Source: an uncultured Geobacter sp. (lineage in GTDB: Bacteria > Desulfobacterota > Desulfuromonadia > Geobacterales > Geobacteraceae). Taken from it: a DNA stretch of 64,000 bases. The stretch is taken from the NCBI GenBank assembly GCA_903915655.1, contig CAIWTU010000077.1:1-64000 (forward strand), in the 5' to 3' direction. The notes under the pieces are model-generated. The model was not told the origin of the DNA. It saw nothing but the letters and a program-made list of their open reading frames with translations, and made no database searches. Below, piece by piece: positions 55,396 to 64,000 of this stretch. The stretch's first letter is position 1. The number at the start of each line of letters is the position of its first letter. The translations under genes were made by a program, and so were the position numbers.

Positions 55396-57270
55396 CTATG
55401 AAATAATCTCCCAGGCAAAATAAACGAGCAGCAACACCGCACCGCCTATGAAGCTGGCAAGATAGATCGAAATCCTGCCGTTGCTCCATCTTCCGAGGCT
55501 CTCTCCAGCAACCCCGCAAATATTCCCGAGGGAATCGACGAATTTACCGAATATTCCCTCGTCAACCCCGGTCCAGAGGAAAGTGGAAACGGCATTATAG
55601 GGTCTGACAAAGAGATACCGGTATAGTCGGTCGAAATACCATCCTTCAAGAAAAAATGCTGTGATCTTCCTCTCCAGTAAACTCTGCTGCCGCGCCTGCC
55701 ACCTTCCGCCGGAATAACGGGTGTGGGCTATAACCAGACCGGCCAGGGCAATAAAAGCGGCAATAATTTGCAGGATTATCTCCAGACCAGCACCCTGTCT
55801 TATCTCTGGAATTCCCATAAAGGGAGAGAGATAATTACCAAGCCATCCGGGCCAGCTAAAGTATTCCGGAAGATTCAGGAGTCCACCGAAGAGGGCCGTT
55901 ACGGCAAGCGGTATCAGGGTAATTTCCATTGAACGCGGTACAACAGTCTGTACATCCCGCTCTTCACCGCCAAAGACGAGATAAACCATCCTGAATGTGT
56001 AGATAGCTGTGAGTAGCGCCGTGCACTCAGCCAGTACAAACAGTATTGGATAAAGCAGACCCCCTTTCGCATATACCGCCACAAGAATAGCGTCCTTGCT
56101 GAAGAATCCGCCGGTGAGCGGCAGACCCGCAAGAGAGGCCGCACCGACCAGAAAGGGCCAGAAGGTCCGCGGCAGCTTCCTGCGCAATCCCCCCATCTTG
56201 AAGATATCCTGCTCATGCCCCGTCGCCATGATGATACAGCCGGCCCCCATGAAGAGTAGGGCCTTGAAGAATGCATGCACCAGGAGGTGAAACGTGGCGG
56301 CGGTGATCGCACCGCTTCCGACTCCAAGCATCATTAAACCGATCTGGCTCATGGTTGAATAGGCGAGAATCCTTTTCAGGTCACGTTGGGCCAGGGCGGA
56401 GCTGGCGGCGTACAGTGCCGTAGCCGCGCCAATAGAGGCAATAACGGCCGGGACGAGAGGCGATATCCCTATGAAGGGGAAGAATCTGCACAGCAGGTAG
56501 ATCCCGGCAATTACCATGGTGGCGGCATGGATCAGGGCGGAAACCGGAGTCGGCCCGGCCATGGCATCGGGCAGCCAGACCATGAGCGGCATCTGTGCCG
56601 ACTTGCCGATGGCGCCGCCGAGGAGGAGGAGCCCCAGTAAGGTAACGGTAGAGACCGGTATCAGGTGCCCCATCTGATTGATTTCACTGATAGAGACCGT
56701 TCCAAAAAGAGTGAACATCCAGAAGATGGCAACTCCGAAAGCAACATCCCCGATCCGGGTAACGATGAAGGCCTTGCGTCCTGCCGTGGCATTTGCCTCC
56801 TCGCGGTACCAGAAACCGATCAAGGCATAGGAGCAGAAACCAACCCCTTCCCACCCAAGAAACAGAAGCGGGAGAGTGTCCGCCAGAAGGAGGAGCAGCA
56901 TTGCAAAGAGAAAGAGATTCAGGAGGGTGAAGAAACGGAGATAATCCTTATCTTCCCTCATGTAAGCGATCGAATAGAGATGGATCATCCCTGCCACGAA
57001 GGTAACCATCAGGCAGATGATAGCGGAGAGGCTGTCGAAACGGAGGGCAGCAGGCGCATGGAAATCGAAGGCGGAGATCCATCGGAAGAGCTCTGTCTTC
57101 ACCGGACCCTGCAGCAAGAAGAACCCTGCGGCGGAGCAGCCAAAAGAGGCCCAGACGGAGCCGCAGGCGATAGTCTGGCAGAGCCGACGGGGGAGCCGCA
57201 TGCCTGCCAGAGAGTTTATTATCGCTCCCATCAGTGGGAAAAGGAGTATGAGGAGAAGGCAGCTTTTCAT
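55396..57270 (-). CDS. nuoL: NADH-quinone oxidoreductase subunit L
   Basis: 624 residues with 15 or more helices and the long lateral C-terminal helix that spans the membrane arm. FLGWEGVGFCSYALIGFWY carries the proton-channel Glu. SAQMPLMVWLPDAMAGPTPVSAL and ILAYSTMSQIGLM are conserved. It is the distal antiporter-like subunit. It lies 2 bases after nuoK. Confidence 0.95.
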   Translation of the reverse strand: MKSCLLLILLFPLMGAIINSLAGMRLPRRLCQTIACGSVWASFGCSAAGFFLLQGPVKTELFRWISAFDFHAPAALRFDSLSAIICLMVTFVAGMIHLYSIAYMREDKDYLRFFTLLNLFLFAMLLLLLADTLPLLFLGWEGVGFCSYALIGFWYREEANATAGRKAFIVTRIGDVAFGVAIFWMFTLFGTVSISEINQMGHLIPVSTVTLLGLLLLGGAIGKSAQMPLMVWLPDAMAGPTPVSALIHAATMVIAGIYLLCRFFPFIGISPLVPAVIASIGAATALYAASSALAQRDLKRILAYSTMSQIGLMMLGVGSGAITAATFHLLVHAFFKALLFMGAGCIIMATGHEQDIFKMGGLRRKLPRTFWPFLVGAASLAGLPLTGGFFSKDAILVAVYAKGGLLYPILFVLAECTALLTAIYTFRMVYLVFGGEERDVQTVVPRSMEITLIPLAVTALFGGLLNLPEYFSWPGWLGNYLSPFMGIPEIRQGAGLEIILQIIAAFIALAGLVIAHTRYSGGRWQARQQSLLERKITAFFLEGWYFDRLYRYLFVRPYNAVSTFLWTGVDEGIFGKFVDSLGNICGVAGESLGRWSNGRISIYLASFIGGAVLLLVYFAWEIIS

Positions 57271-57272
57271 GA

Positions 57273-57581
57273 TTATTCCCGCAACGTGCTGAAGTCGTCG
57301 GAATCGACCGATTTTTTACGGCGATGGAGGTAGACTACCAGCGCCAGGGCCAGCGAGACCTCCGCCGAGGTCATGGCGATGATGAAAAGGGCGAAAACCT
57401 GGCCGTCTGCACTCCCCCAGTAGGCCGCCCCACCCACAAAAGCCAGGATTACGGCATTGAGCATGATCTCGATGCCGATCAGCATCATGATGATATTCTT
57501 CCGCCAGGCGATCAGGCAGAAGATTCCCATGGTGAAAATCAGGGTGGAAAGAATAAGGAGATGGGTCAGAGGTACGATCAT
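57273..57581 (-). CDS. nuoK: NADH-quinone oxidoreductase subunit K
   Basis: 102 residues, three membrane helices. The membrane glutamates needed for proton pumping are in IEIMLNAVILAF and SAEVSLALALVV. It overlaps nuoJ by 4 bases. Confidence 0.93.
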   Translation of the reverse strand: MIVPLTHLLILSTLIFTMGIFCLIAWRKNIIMMLIGIEIMLNAVILAFVGGAAYWGSADGQVFALFIIAMTSAEVSLALALVVYLHRRKKSVDSDDFSTLRE

Positions 57582-58066
57582 TTGCGCCTCCCCAGGTAGA
57601 GCGCCCCTACCAGCGCAAACAAAAGCTGCATGGAGACAATCTCCACGGCAACCCCGTATTTTCTGAAGAGTACCGTTGCGAAATCACGAATTTTCACCGG
57701 GTTTGCAGGAAGTGCGGGTGGGGGGTGATGCAAGACCAGCAAGATAAATGCGGCCAGTGTCACCACCCCGAGGAGCAGCGCCGGCGCCCAGTCACGCACC
57801 CCGGGCAGAAGGATCTTTTCCGGGTGCCCGAGCTCTAGCATCATGATAACAAAGAGGAACAAAACCATGATCGCACCAGCATAGATGATGACTTCAAAGA
57901 CCGCTACCAGCGGCGCGTTCAAGAGATAAAAGATTACGGCAAGGGCAAAGAACGAGGTGGCCAGATAGATAATGGCATGGACCGCATGCTTCTCCGTTAT
58001 GGAAAAAAGTGTCGCAATCAAAACCACCGCAGCCAGTATATAAAAAACAACCTGTTCCATGATCAC
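57578..58066 (-). CDS. nuoJ: NADH-quinone oxidoreductase subunit J
   Basis: 162 residues, five helices. AVFEVIIYAGAIMVLFLFVIMM is the conserved third helix with its pi-bulge region. The start is one of two close ATG codons. It follows nuoI by 47 bases. Confidence 0.92.
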   Translation of the reverse strand: MIMEQVVFYILAAVVLIATLFSITEKHAVHAIIYLATSFFALAVIFYLLNAPLVAVFEVIIYAGAIMVLFLFVIMMLELGHPEKILLPGVRDWAPALLLGVVTLAAFILLVLHHPPPALPANPVKIRDFATVLFRKYGVAVEIVSMQLLFALVGALYLGRRK

Positions 58067-58113
58067 CCTGCCAATTTAAGTCAGACTACCCTCTTCCCTG
58101 CCCTCTCCCCTCT

Positions 58114-58644
58114 CTAAGGGACCAGCCTTCTCACATCAACCGGCGGCTCTTCGTCTACATTGCCGCCACGGGGGTTTACGATACCGATCCCGCTATGGCG
58201 GTAAAAATTATACTCCGGCTCCTTGCCGCAACCGTCGATAAGGAGCTCTTCCTTTTCATACACCAGCTCCATGATTTTACGGTTGCAGATTTCGTAATCC
58301 GGGGTCATCTGTATGGCCATGGTCGGACAGGCCTCGGCACAAAAGCCGCAGAAGATGCACCGGGAAAAATTTATGCGGAACCAGGCGGCGTAGCGGCGGC
58401 CATCCGCCTGCCCGGCCGCCTGCATCGATATGCAGCCAGCCGGGCAGACGGCAGAACAGAGGTAACAGGCAACGCACCGTTCGCCCCCGTCCGGGTCCCT
58501 TGTTAATACTATGCGCGCCCGGTAGCGGGGAAAAGGAGTGCGCTTCTGCTCAGGGTACTCGATGGTGAGCGGCCGGAGGAAAATATGCTTTCCGGTTGTC
58601 CAGAATCCGAGCAGCAACGCTTTTATATCTTTGAATAATGACAT
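58114..58644 (-). CDS. nuoI: NADH-quinone oxidoreductase subunit I (2[4Fe-4S])
   Basis: 176 residues. Two ferredoxin motifs [16 protein letters not shown] and [16 protein letters not shown] bind clusters N6a and N6b, which pass electrons toward the quinone. The start with GGGAG upstream removes 63 residues of unrelated upstream frame. It follows the ankyrin gene by 41 bases. Confidence 0.94.
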   Translation of the reverse strand: MSLFKDIKALLLGFWTTGKHIFLRPLTIEYPEQKRTPFPRYRARIVLTRDPDGGERCVACYLCSAVCPAGCISMQAAGQADGRRYAAWFRINFSRCIFCGFCAEACPTMAIQMTPDYEICNRKIMELVYEKEELLIDGCGKEPEYNFYRHSGIGIVNPRGGNVDEEPPVDVRRLVP

Positions 58645-58685
58645 CTTGCTCCCATCTCCGGAGGCCCGCAGGCAACGACAACATG

Positions 58686-59108
58686 CTATAATGCCTGCCT
58701 GGCCCTTTGTGCCTTCCTCAACAATTCGAGGGTATCGGGATGCGAATTGGTTTCGGCGTATACCAGCGCACTGTTGCCGCTCAAGGTTCTGGCATTGATA
58801 TCGGCGCCAGACTCGAGCAGCTGCGACAGACATTCGTTACAGCCGTAATTTGCCGCCAGCATCAAGGGGGTATGGCCGTTGCGATCACGCGCATCCACAA
58901 CTCCCCCCTGCTGCAGAAGTATTTTAATCACCTCCGCATGGCCGTTGGCTGCCGCATAATGGAGCGCAGTCTTCCCCTTGTTGCTACGCGACTCCAAGTC
59001 AGCGCCTCTGTGAAGCAGGTCTTTGACTGCCTCCTCATTACCTTCCCTTGCCGCAATAATAAGCGGCGTGTGCCCATCCCTGTCTGCTGTGTTAACATTT
59101 TCTGTCAT
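58686..59108 (-). CDS. Ankyrin-repeat protein within the nuo operon
   Basis: 140 residues with four ankyrin repeats in a row: [60 protein letters not shown] and [20 protein letters not shown]. No signal peptide, no enzyme domain. Ankyrin repeats bind proteins. It has a good AAGGAG ribosome site, is 47 bases after nuoH and 41 before nuoI, and is in the same direction. It may help assemble or regulate the complex; this is not known. Confidence 0.85.
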   Translation of the reverse strand: MTENVNTADRDGHTPLIIAAREGNEEAVKDLLHRGADLESRSNKGKTALHYAAANGHAEVIKILLQQGGVVDARDRNGHTPLMLAANYGCNECLSQLLESGADINARTLSGNSALVYAETNSHPDTLELLRKAQRARQAL

Positions 59109-59155
59109 AACAGTTCTCCTTTCGGCTAGAGTGCCCCGCAAATTGAGTAACAACC

Positions 59156-60148
59156 TCATTTATTCAGTATTAACCACCATCCTGTCACCACGATATTAAG
59201 CAGAGCCAGGGGAGTGAGAACCTTCCAGCCGAAATGCATCAGCTGGTCATATCTGAGACGGGGGAGTGTCCCGCGTATCCAGATAAAAACAAAGGCAAAC
59301 GCCAGCACTTTCACGGCAAACCAGACCGGCGGCGGTAAGAGCGGACCATGCCACCCCCCAAGGAAAAAGGTTGTTGCCAGGCCGCCAAGAACAATTATGT
59401 TTATATATTCACCGACGAAGAAAAGACCGAAACGCATTCCGGAATATTCGGTGTGAAACCCGGCAACCAGTTCCCCTTCCGCCTCCGGCAGATCAAACGG
59501 CACCCGCTTGCATTCGGCAACTATGCTGATGAAAAAAATGGCAAAGGCGAGCGGCTGAAAGACGATAAACGGGAGATCGGCCTGGGCATTGACGATTTCG
59601 CTGAGACGGAAAGAACGGGAAAGCATCACGACCGGAACAAGGGAAAGCCCCATGGATAATTCGTAGGAGATGAGCTGGGCCAATCCGCGGATACTTCCGA
59701 GCAACGCATATTTCGAGTTGGATGCCCATCCGCCCAGGGCCACACCGTAAACTGCAATGGAGGAAAGCGCCATGAAAAAAAGCATCCCGATATTCAGATC
59801 GGAAACCTGCATGGTAACGGTCTGCCCGAACAGGGTAAACGGCGCACCGAACGGAATGACGGCAAAGGTCATAATGGCCGGGATCGATGCCATGGCCGGC
59901 GCTAGCAGGTAGAGCCATTTATCCGCAGCGACAGGGAGGAGATCTTCTTTGGTAAGCATCTTGATCAGATCAGCCAGCGGCTGCAGAAGACCGAAGGGGC
60001 CAACCCGGTTAGGTCCTTTCCTGTCCTGCATCCAGGCCAGGATCTTCCTCTCGGCAAAGACCAGGTAGGCAGCCCCGGTCAGAACCACGGCATAGATAAG
60101 GAGGAGTTTTACCAGAAGCAGAAGTATGTCGATCGTAGTAAACCTCAT
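59156..60148 (-). CDS. nuoH: NADH-quinone oxidoreductase subunit H
   Basis: 330 residues, eight helices. [20 protein letters not shown] is the family signature at the quinone site, and [20 protein letters not shown] is the second. The ATG with TTGGAGAG upstream replaces a longer open frame. It couples quinone reduction to the proton channels. Confidence 0.95.
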   Translation of the reverse strand: MRFTTIDILLLLVKLLLIYAVVLTGAAYLVFAERKILAWMQDRKGPNRVGPFGLLQPLADLIKMLTKEDLLPVAADKWLYLLAPAMASIPAIMTFAVIPFGAPFTLFGQTVTMQVSDLNIGMLFFMALSSIAVYGVALGGWASNSKYALLGSIRGLAQLISYELSMGLSLVPVVMLSRSFRLSEIVNAQADLPFIVFQPLAFAIFFISIVAECKRVPFDLPEAEGELVAGFHTEYSGMRFGLFFVGEYINIIVLGGLATTFFLGGWHGPLLPPPVWFAVKVLAFAFVFIWIRGTLPRLRYDQLMHFGWKVLTPLALLNIVVTGWWLILNK

Positions 60149-60235
60149 TTCTCTCCAACCTGCTTGATCTACTGCATAACCGCATGGATAACCATACATG
60201 GCAACCCGGACTTTTTTTCTGGGAGGGGGTAAGAA

Positions 60236-62122
60236 TCAGCTGATTCTGGTCCCTTCCCCTTCCGGATCCAGATTTCTCAGCGCCGCCCATTTTCCGTCAA
60301 GCGGTTCGGCCACTCTCTCTCCGCCGAATCTTTCTATGAGTGAGGCAATAACCTGCCAGGAGGGTCTGACATCGCCACCCTGCGGGGTCTTACCATGCAC
60401 TCTGGGTGGGTGCAGGAGAGGATCAAGCCCCTTGATCGGTAGCCCGGGGTTCATGACCTTTTTGAATCTCTGCGCCCTCCCCTCATTATTGATGAAGGTA
60501 CCGTCCATCTCCAGATGGGACGTAACGGGTAAAAATATCCCGGCCTTTCGCCCGACATCGGTCGGCATCCAGTCGGCAACCGCCAGCAGCTCGACTCCCA
60601 CGGGAAGATCCGCAGGGATGTCGGCTTCGAAGGCAATGACAGCTTTTATTTTCCCTCCGGCCAGGGCCTCTGAAACCGCCGGCGATTGGCTCTCGACGGC
60701 CAGCATGGCGGCGGCGAAAGAGTTCGGGGCGTTAAAAAGAAAGGTAACTCCGGCAGGCGCCCCAGCCGCCTTCCGGACGGCGGAGATATCGGCTGAGGCT
60801 GTACCGCAGATGATCACCGGGCTTTTGCATCCGGCGAAAGGAACTTCATCGATAAGATCAACTGCCGAGAATTCAAATGGAAGTTTTTTTAGCTCAGGGG
60901 ATGAGACGCCGACCAGGAATATTTTCGCCCCGTTACGCCAGGCCTGGCGGACTGCCAGCGCCATCATCGGCCCCTCTTCCAGAAGGTCGCAGTTAAAGAG
61001 GGCTATACAGTCGGCTTCCCGGACCTCCGCCATCGAACGCGACTTTTCCCCGACAAGGAGCGACGCAGCCATGGAAGCTTCTCCCTCTGCCGCCCCGATA
61101 AAATAGGAAAGGAGACCGGCTTTCACGCACGCAGCAAGCTGTCCAAGAAGGAGATTCCCTTCCAGTGACATTCGGGGTGAGCCAACCAGGGCAATGCTCT
61201 CCGTTCCATACTGTCGCGTCACCTCTCCGACACGCCGGACCAGCGCCTCCAGCGCCTCGTCCCAGCCGACCCTCTCTCCATCGATCAACGGGTAACGCGG
61301 TCGCTCCGGGCTGTTTACCCGGTCGTTACCGAACCGCCCTTTATCGCAGATAAACCAGCCGTTCACTTTATCGTTGAAGCGCGCAGTGGTCTTGAGCAAC
61401 TCCCTGTAGCGGGCCATCGGGACGGTGTTGCAGCCGAGGGAACAGTGGGGGCAGACCGAGGGGGCCATATCGTAGTCCCAATAACGGGCCCGGAAGCGGG
61501 CCGGCTTGTCGGTAAAAACCCCTGTGGGACAGATATCCACCAGGTTGCCTGAAAATGGGGATTCCAGCACCCCGGAATCCTTCCTGCCGAAATAGATCAG
61601 ATTTGCCCGGCCCATAACGCCAAAGTCGTCCCCGCCGGCAAAATCCTGGTAAAAGCGGACACAGCGGTAACAGTGGATGCAGCGGTTCATCTCGTGTCGA
61701 ATATTTTCACCCAGGTACTGGTTGTTATGGGTCCGTTTTTTCCCCTTGTAGCGACGGATAGCATGCCCGCCTGCCACGGTGTAATCCTGCAGCTGACATT
61801 CCCCCCCCTCGTCGCATACCGGACAGTCGTGCGGATGGTTCAGCATCACCCATTCGATCACCAGACTGCGCATTTGCACGGCTTCGCTGTCGGTTGTCGA
61901 AACCACCATTCCATCCTGGGCAGGGATCATGCAGGACATCTGGATCCCCTTGACCGGTCCTTCCAGGAACTTCATGGCGCAGAGGCGGCAGGCGCCGGCG
62001 CTCCCCAGGGCAGGATGGTAGCAGAAGTGGGGGATAACGATTCCCGCCTTCCGCGCCGCCTCGATCACCTTGGTTTCGGACGGGACTTCAACTTCGATGT
62101 TGTCGATAATTAGCTTGGGCAG
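60236..62122 (-). CDS. nuoG: NADH-quinone oxidoreductase subunit G, probably started at CTG
   Basis: 628 residues from the CTG; 610 if a downstream GTG were used. The conserved N-terminus LPKLIIDNIEVEVPSETKVI is in frame before that GTG, and only CTG, placed 6 bases after AAAGGA, can begin it: a stop lies just upstream, inside the nuoF end. Cluster motifs: [2Fe-2S] FCYHPALGSAGACRLC, N5 HPHDCPVCDEGGEC, N4 CIHCYRCVRF with CPTG, and N7 CPHCSLGC with a further Cys 27 residues later. It carries electrons from NuoF toward NuoI. It follows nuoF by 3 bases. Confidence 0.9.
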   Translation of the reverse strand: MPKLIIDNIEVEVPSETKVIEAARKAGIVIPHFCYHPALGSAGACRLCAMKFLEGPVKGIQMSCMIPAQDGMVVSTTDSEAVQMRSLVIEWVMLNHPHDCPVCDEGGECQLQDYTVAGGHAIRRYKGKKRTHNNQYLGENIRHEMNRCIHCYRCVRFYQDFAGGDDFGVMGRANLIYFGRKDSGVLESPFSGNLVDICPTGVFTDKPARFRARYWDYDMAPSVCPHCSLGCNTVPMARYRELLKTTARFNDKVNGWFICDKGRFGNDRVNSPERPRYPLIDGERVGWDEALEALVRRVGEVTRQYGTESIALVGSPRMSLEGNLLLGQLAACVKAGLLSYFIGAAEGEASMAASLLVGEKSRSMAEVREADCIALFNCDLLEEGPMMALAVRQAWRNGAKIFLVGVSSPELKKLPFEFSAVDLIDEVPFAGCKSPVIICGTASADISAVRKAAGAPAGVTFLFNAPNSFAAAMLAVESQSPAVSEALAGGKIKAVIAFEADIPADLPVGVELLAVADWMPTDVGRKAGIFLPVTSHLEMDGTFINNEGRAQRFKKVMNPGLPIKGLDPLLHPPRVHGKTPQGGDVRPSWQVIASLIERFGGERVAEPLDGKWAALRNLDPEGEGTRIS

Positions 62123-62125
62123 ATT

Positions 62126-63391
62126 TTATCCTTTAAACGGGCATCGCTTCTTCACGATATGGTCCTTGATCTCGTCCTCGAAATATTGCAAAAGAGCAGT
62201 AACCGGCCCCATGGCTCCCGGGGCCAGGGGACAGAAGGAGTAATTCAGGTATTTCACATGCTCACGGAGGATTCCGATATCAGCCAATTCTCCCAGACCG
62301 GTTTCGATCCGTTCCAGAATATTCTGCACAAAAGGGAGTCCTTCCCGGCAGGGAGTACACCAGCCGCAAGATTCGCGGGCATAGAAACGGATCAGGTTAA
62401 GGGTTACCCCGACCATGCAGGTCTGCTGGTCGAAAACGACAATGCCGCCTGTCCCGAGGCGCGAACCGGCCTTGGCCACCGTATCGAAATCCATCGGCAC
62501 ATCAAAATGGGACGGAGTAAAAAACGGTGTTGACGCGCCTCCGGGAATACAAGCCTTGAATTTCTTTCCCGGAAGCATCCCCCCACAGGGGCCATCGATA
62601 ATTTCCCCCAGGGTTGTGCCGAGTGGCAGTTCGACGCAGACCCTGTTGCGCACATGGCCGCTGGTACAGAACAGCTTGTTCCCGGCGGATTCAGGAATTT
62701 TTGCCAATCCCTTGAACCACTCTGGACCGTTCCGTATGATTGACGGGATGTTCGACAGGGTCTCCACGTTATTGACCACCGTCGGCCCGCCCCATAACCC
62801 CTTGATTGCCGGGAATGGCGGTTTGCTGCGCGGATTGGCGCGCCTCCCTTCCAGTGCATTCATCAGGGCGGTCTCTTCACCGCAGATATACCGGCCAGCC
62901 GAGACGTGGAGATCAACCTCCAGAGAAAATCCGCTCTTCAAAATATTTTCACCCAGATAACCGGCCGCTCTGGCTTCCGCGAGTGCCCTGCGGAGGTTTT
63001 TCACAGGGATTTCATACCCTCGCCGGATAAAGATGAAGGCTCGTTTAACCTCCAACACATAAGCTGCCAGAATCAGCCCCTCGACCAGAAGGTAGGGGTT
63101 GTTTTCGAGAAGGACCCGGTCCTTGTAGGTTCCCGGTTCCATCTCGTCAGAGTTGCAGATGAGGTAGCGCGGTCCCGGCAGGTTGCGCGGAACGAACGAC
63201 CATTTCTTGCCGGTCGGGAAACCGGCCCCCCCTCTCCCCCGCAGTCCCGAGTCGATGACCGTCTGCTGGAGATCATTGGGGGAGAGGCCGGAGAGGGCCT
63301 TCCGCAACGCCTCGAATCCACCCGTAGCCAGGTATTCGGCAAAACTCACCGGAGCATCAGGTTTATTATCTCTGAACAGGACAAGTTCCAT
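62126..63391 (-). CDS. nuoF: NADH-quinone oxidoreductase subunit F
   Basis: 421 residues. NADH/FMN site: GLRGRGGAGFPTGKKW and CNSDEMEPGTYKDR. The N3 cluster ligands lie in SCGWCTPCREG plus a Cys in NYSFCPLAPGA. It oxidises NADH and passes electrons to the cluster chain. A cytochrome gene separates it from nuoE. Confidence 0.95.
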   Translation of the reverse strand: MELVLFRDNKPDAPVSFAEYLATGGFEALRKALSGLSPNDLQQTVIDSGLRGRGGAGFPTGKKWSFVPRNLPGPRYLICNSDEMEPGTYKDRVLLENNPYLLVEGLILAAYVLEVKRAFIFIRRGYEIPVKNLRRALAEARAAGYLGENILKSGFSLEVDLHVSAGRYICGEETALMNALEGRRANPRSKPPFPAIKGLWGGPTVVNNVETLSNIPSIIRNGPEWFKGLAKIPESAGNKLFCTSGHVRNRVCVELPLGTTLGEIIDGPCGGMLPGKKFKACIPGGASTPFFTPSHFDVPMDFDTVAKAGSRLGTGGIVVFDQQTCMVGVTLNLIRFYARESCGWCTPCREGLPFVQNILERIETGLGELADIGILREHVKYLNYSFCPLAPGAMGPVTALLQYFEDEIKDHIVKKRCPFKG

Positions 63392-63468
63392 GGTTATCCG
63401 GAAAAACTTTGATTAATGCACCGGTTCGCACCCCGTGTCGGCAAAGATAGGGGTAGCGAAACAAAGGT

Positions 63469-63789
63469 TTAAAATGTCTTCAAAATATACTCGGCTATCT
63501 CCGTTGCTTCCTTGTCGGAGATCGCCTCCTTGTCAAATCTGGTCATACCCGGGCCAGGATTCCGAATTTTGGCTACAATCCCCTGCACCGTCTTTATATC
63601 ACCCCCCTCGAGGGATTTCTTCCCCAGGGGTTTTTTCGGGTTGCGCCTATTGCCCCCATTGGGGTGACATCCGGCACAGTACTCTTTGAATTCCAGCTCT
63701 CCGATTGGACCCTTACCCTCAAGAGAACCAGCCGCGGAGATCGAAGTTGCGGCAAACAGTAGCACCAATGCAGTCAATACATTCTTCAT
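63469..63789 (-). CDS. Exported monoheme c-type cytochrome
   Basis: 106 residues. A signal peptide (MKNVLTALVLLFAATSISAA) is followed by one heme site CAGCH (about residues 38-42) and a distal Met in GPGMTRF. The size and fold resemble class I cytochromes c. It is in the periplasm. It sits between nuoE and nuoF in the same direction, an unusual place for a cytochrome gene. The start has GGGGGAG. Confidence 0.9.
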   Translation of the reverse strand: MKNVLTALVLLFAATSISAAGSLEGKGPIGELEFKEYCAGCHPNGGNRRNPKKPLGKKSLEGGDIKTVQGIVAKIRNPGPGMTRFDKEAISDKEATEIAEYILKTF

Positions 63790-63893
63790 GATTTCTCCCC
63801 CTACCGATACCTCTGCTACAGAGAGGAATTTTTTGTGGTATTTAAGTAATTATCTCCCCATATTCCCCGCTGCGCCATCAAAAACTGCAATAT

Positions 63894-64000
63894 TTAATTA
63901 TCCAGGCAACGCACGCCTTCCCGTTCCTCCTCCAGAATCTGATCCAGACGTTCCGGTGTGAGGCTGCCGTACAGGGTCTCCCCTATCAGCATTGTCGGCC
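63894..64000 (-). CDS. nuoE: NADH-quinone oxidoreductase subunit E, C-terminal end only
   Basis: The visible 35 residues (PTMLIGETLYGSLTPERLDQ, then ILEEEREGVRCLDN and a stop) match the C-terminus of NuoE, where V-M-I-G-E-x-x-Y-G-x-L-T-P-E follows the [2Fe-2S] cysteines. The cluster part is outside the window. It would be the first of the subunits seen here, with nuoA-D further upstream. Confidence 0.78.
   Translation of the reverse strand, partial: PTMLIGETLYGSLTPERLDQILEEEREGVRCLDN

Noticed and set aside
58645-58833. N-terminal extension of NuoI
   Set aside because: It is a shadow of the ankyrin gene in another frame, and a good ribosome site precedes the shorter start.
60236-62068. nuoG starting at the downstream GTG
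   Set aside because: It would cut the first strand of the ferredoxin fold, although matching family sequence is in frame just upstream.

Overview
The window looks like a chromosomal segment of a Geobacter/Pelobacter-type bacterium (Desulfuromonadota). The evidence is the rpsU-yqeY-cvpA-dnaG-rpoD block, the rho-rpmE-thyX-DUF1385-prfA-prmC-murA-his block, a lipoate-dependent acetoin dehydrogenase cluster under an AcoR-type sigma-54 activator, and a 14-subunit-type NADH dehydrogenase operon with a c-type cytochrome gene inside it. No rRNA, tRNA or CRISPR array was seen. Almost all genes lie on the minus strand. The organism assignment is inferred from gene content and order only.

Layout. 1-140: 5' end of an IS256-family transposase gene and its terminal repeat. 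228-4130: an arsenic/redox island with two ArsR repressors, an ArsP/DUF318 permease, a small redox thioredoxin, an exported thioredoxin, a CcdA-type membrane protein, a zinc-ribbon protein and a thioredoxin-type arsenate reductase. 4204-9564: housekeeping block rpsU, yqeY, cvpA, dnaG, rpoD. 9627-15933: histidine operon hisG-D-C-B-H-A-F-E (no hisI or hisZ here). 15972-22787: murA, prmC, prfA, a DUF1385 membrane protein, thyX, rpmE, rho. 23285-25572: GspB/GspA-like pair. 25752-27544 (plus strand): SGNH hydrolase and a methyltransferase, translationally coupled, followed by an IS200-type transposase relic.

27975-52067 is the metabolic centre. acoX-acoA-acoB-acoC, lipoyl synthase, dihydrolipoamide dehydrogenase and octanoyltransferase form an acetoin cleavage system that also makes its own lipoyl cofactor. 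acoR encodes the sigma-54 activator. A second unit, from 51665 downward, encodes an acetoin/diacetyl reductase-like SDR, an outer-membrane channel, a 2,3-butanediol dehydrogenase-like zinc alcohol dehydrogenase and an unknown membrane protein of about ten helices. Universal stress, VOC and DUF6506 proteins follow. Each unit has a candidate -24/-12 promoter, and each has a nearly identical palindrome about 150-250 bp upstream (15/16 bases). This points to one AcoR-type regulon for butanediol to acetoin to acetyl-CoA plus acetaldehyde. The second unit has an intrinsic-terminator hairpin inside its 5' leader. Thiamine genes (thiC-thiS-thiG, plus a dead thiL fragment) lie between the two halves; the E1 enzyme needs thiamine diphosphate.

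52420-64000 is the nuo operon, read from nuoE (cut by the window edge) to nuoN. It carries two extra genes, a monoheme cytochrome c between nuoE and nuoF and an ankyrin-repeat protein between nuoH and nuoI. nuoG appears to start at a CTG codon. Relics in the window: a transposase end, two dead transposase fragments, a thiL fragment, and a duplicate acoB 3' end left between acoC and lipA.
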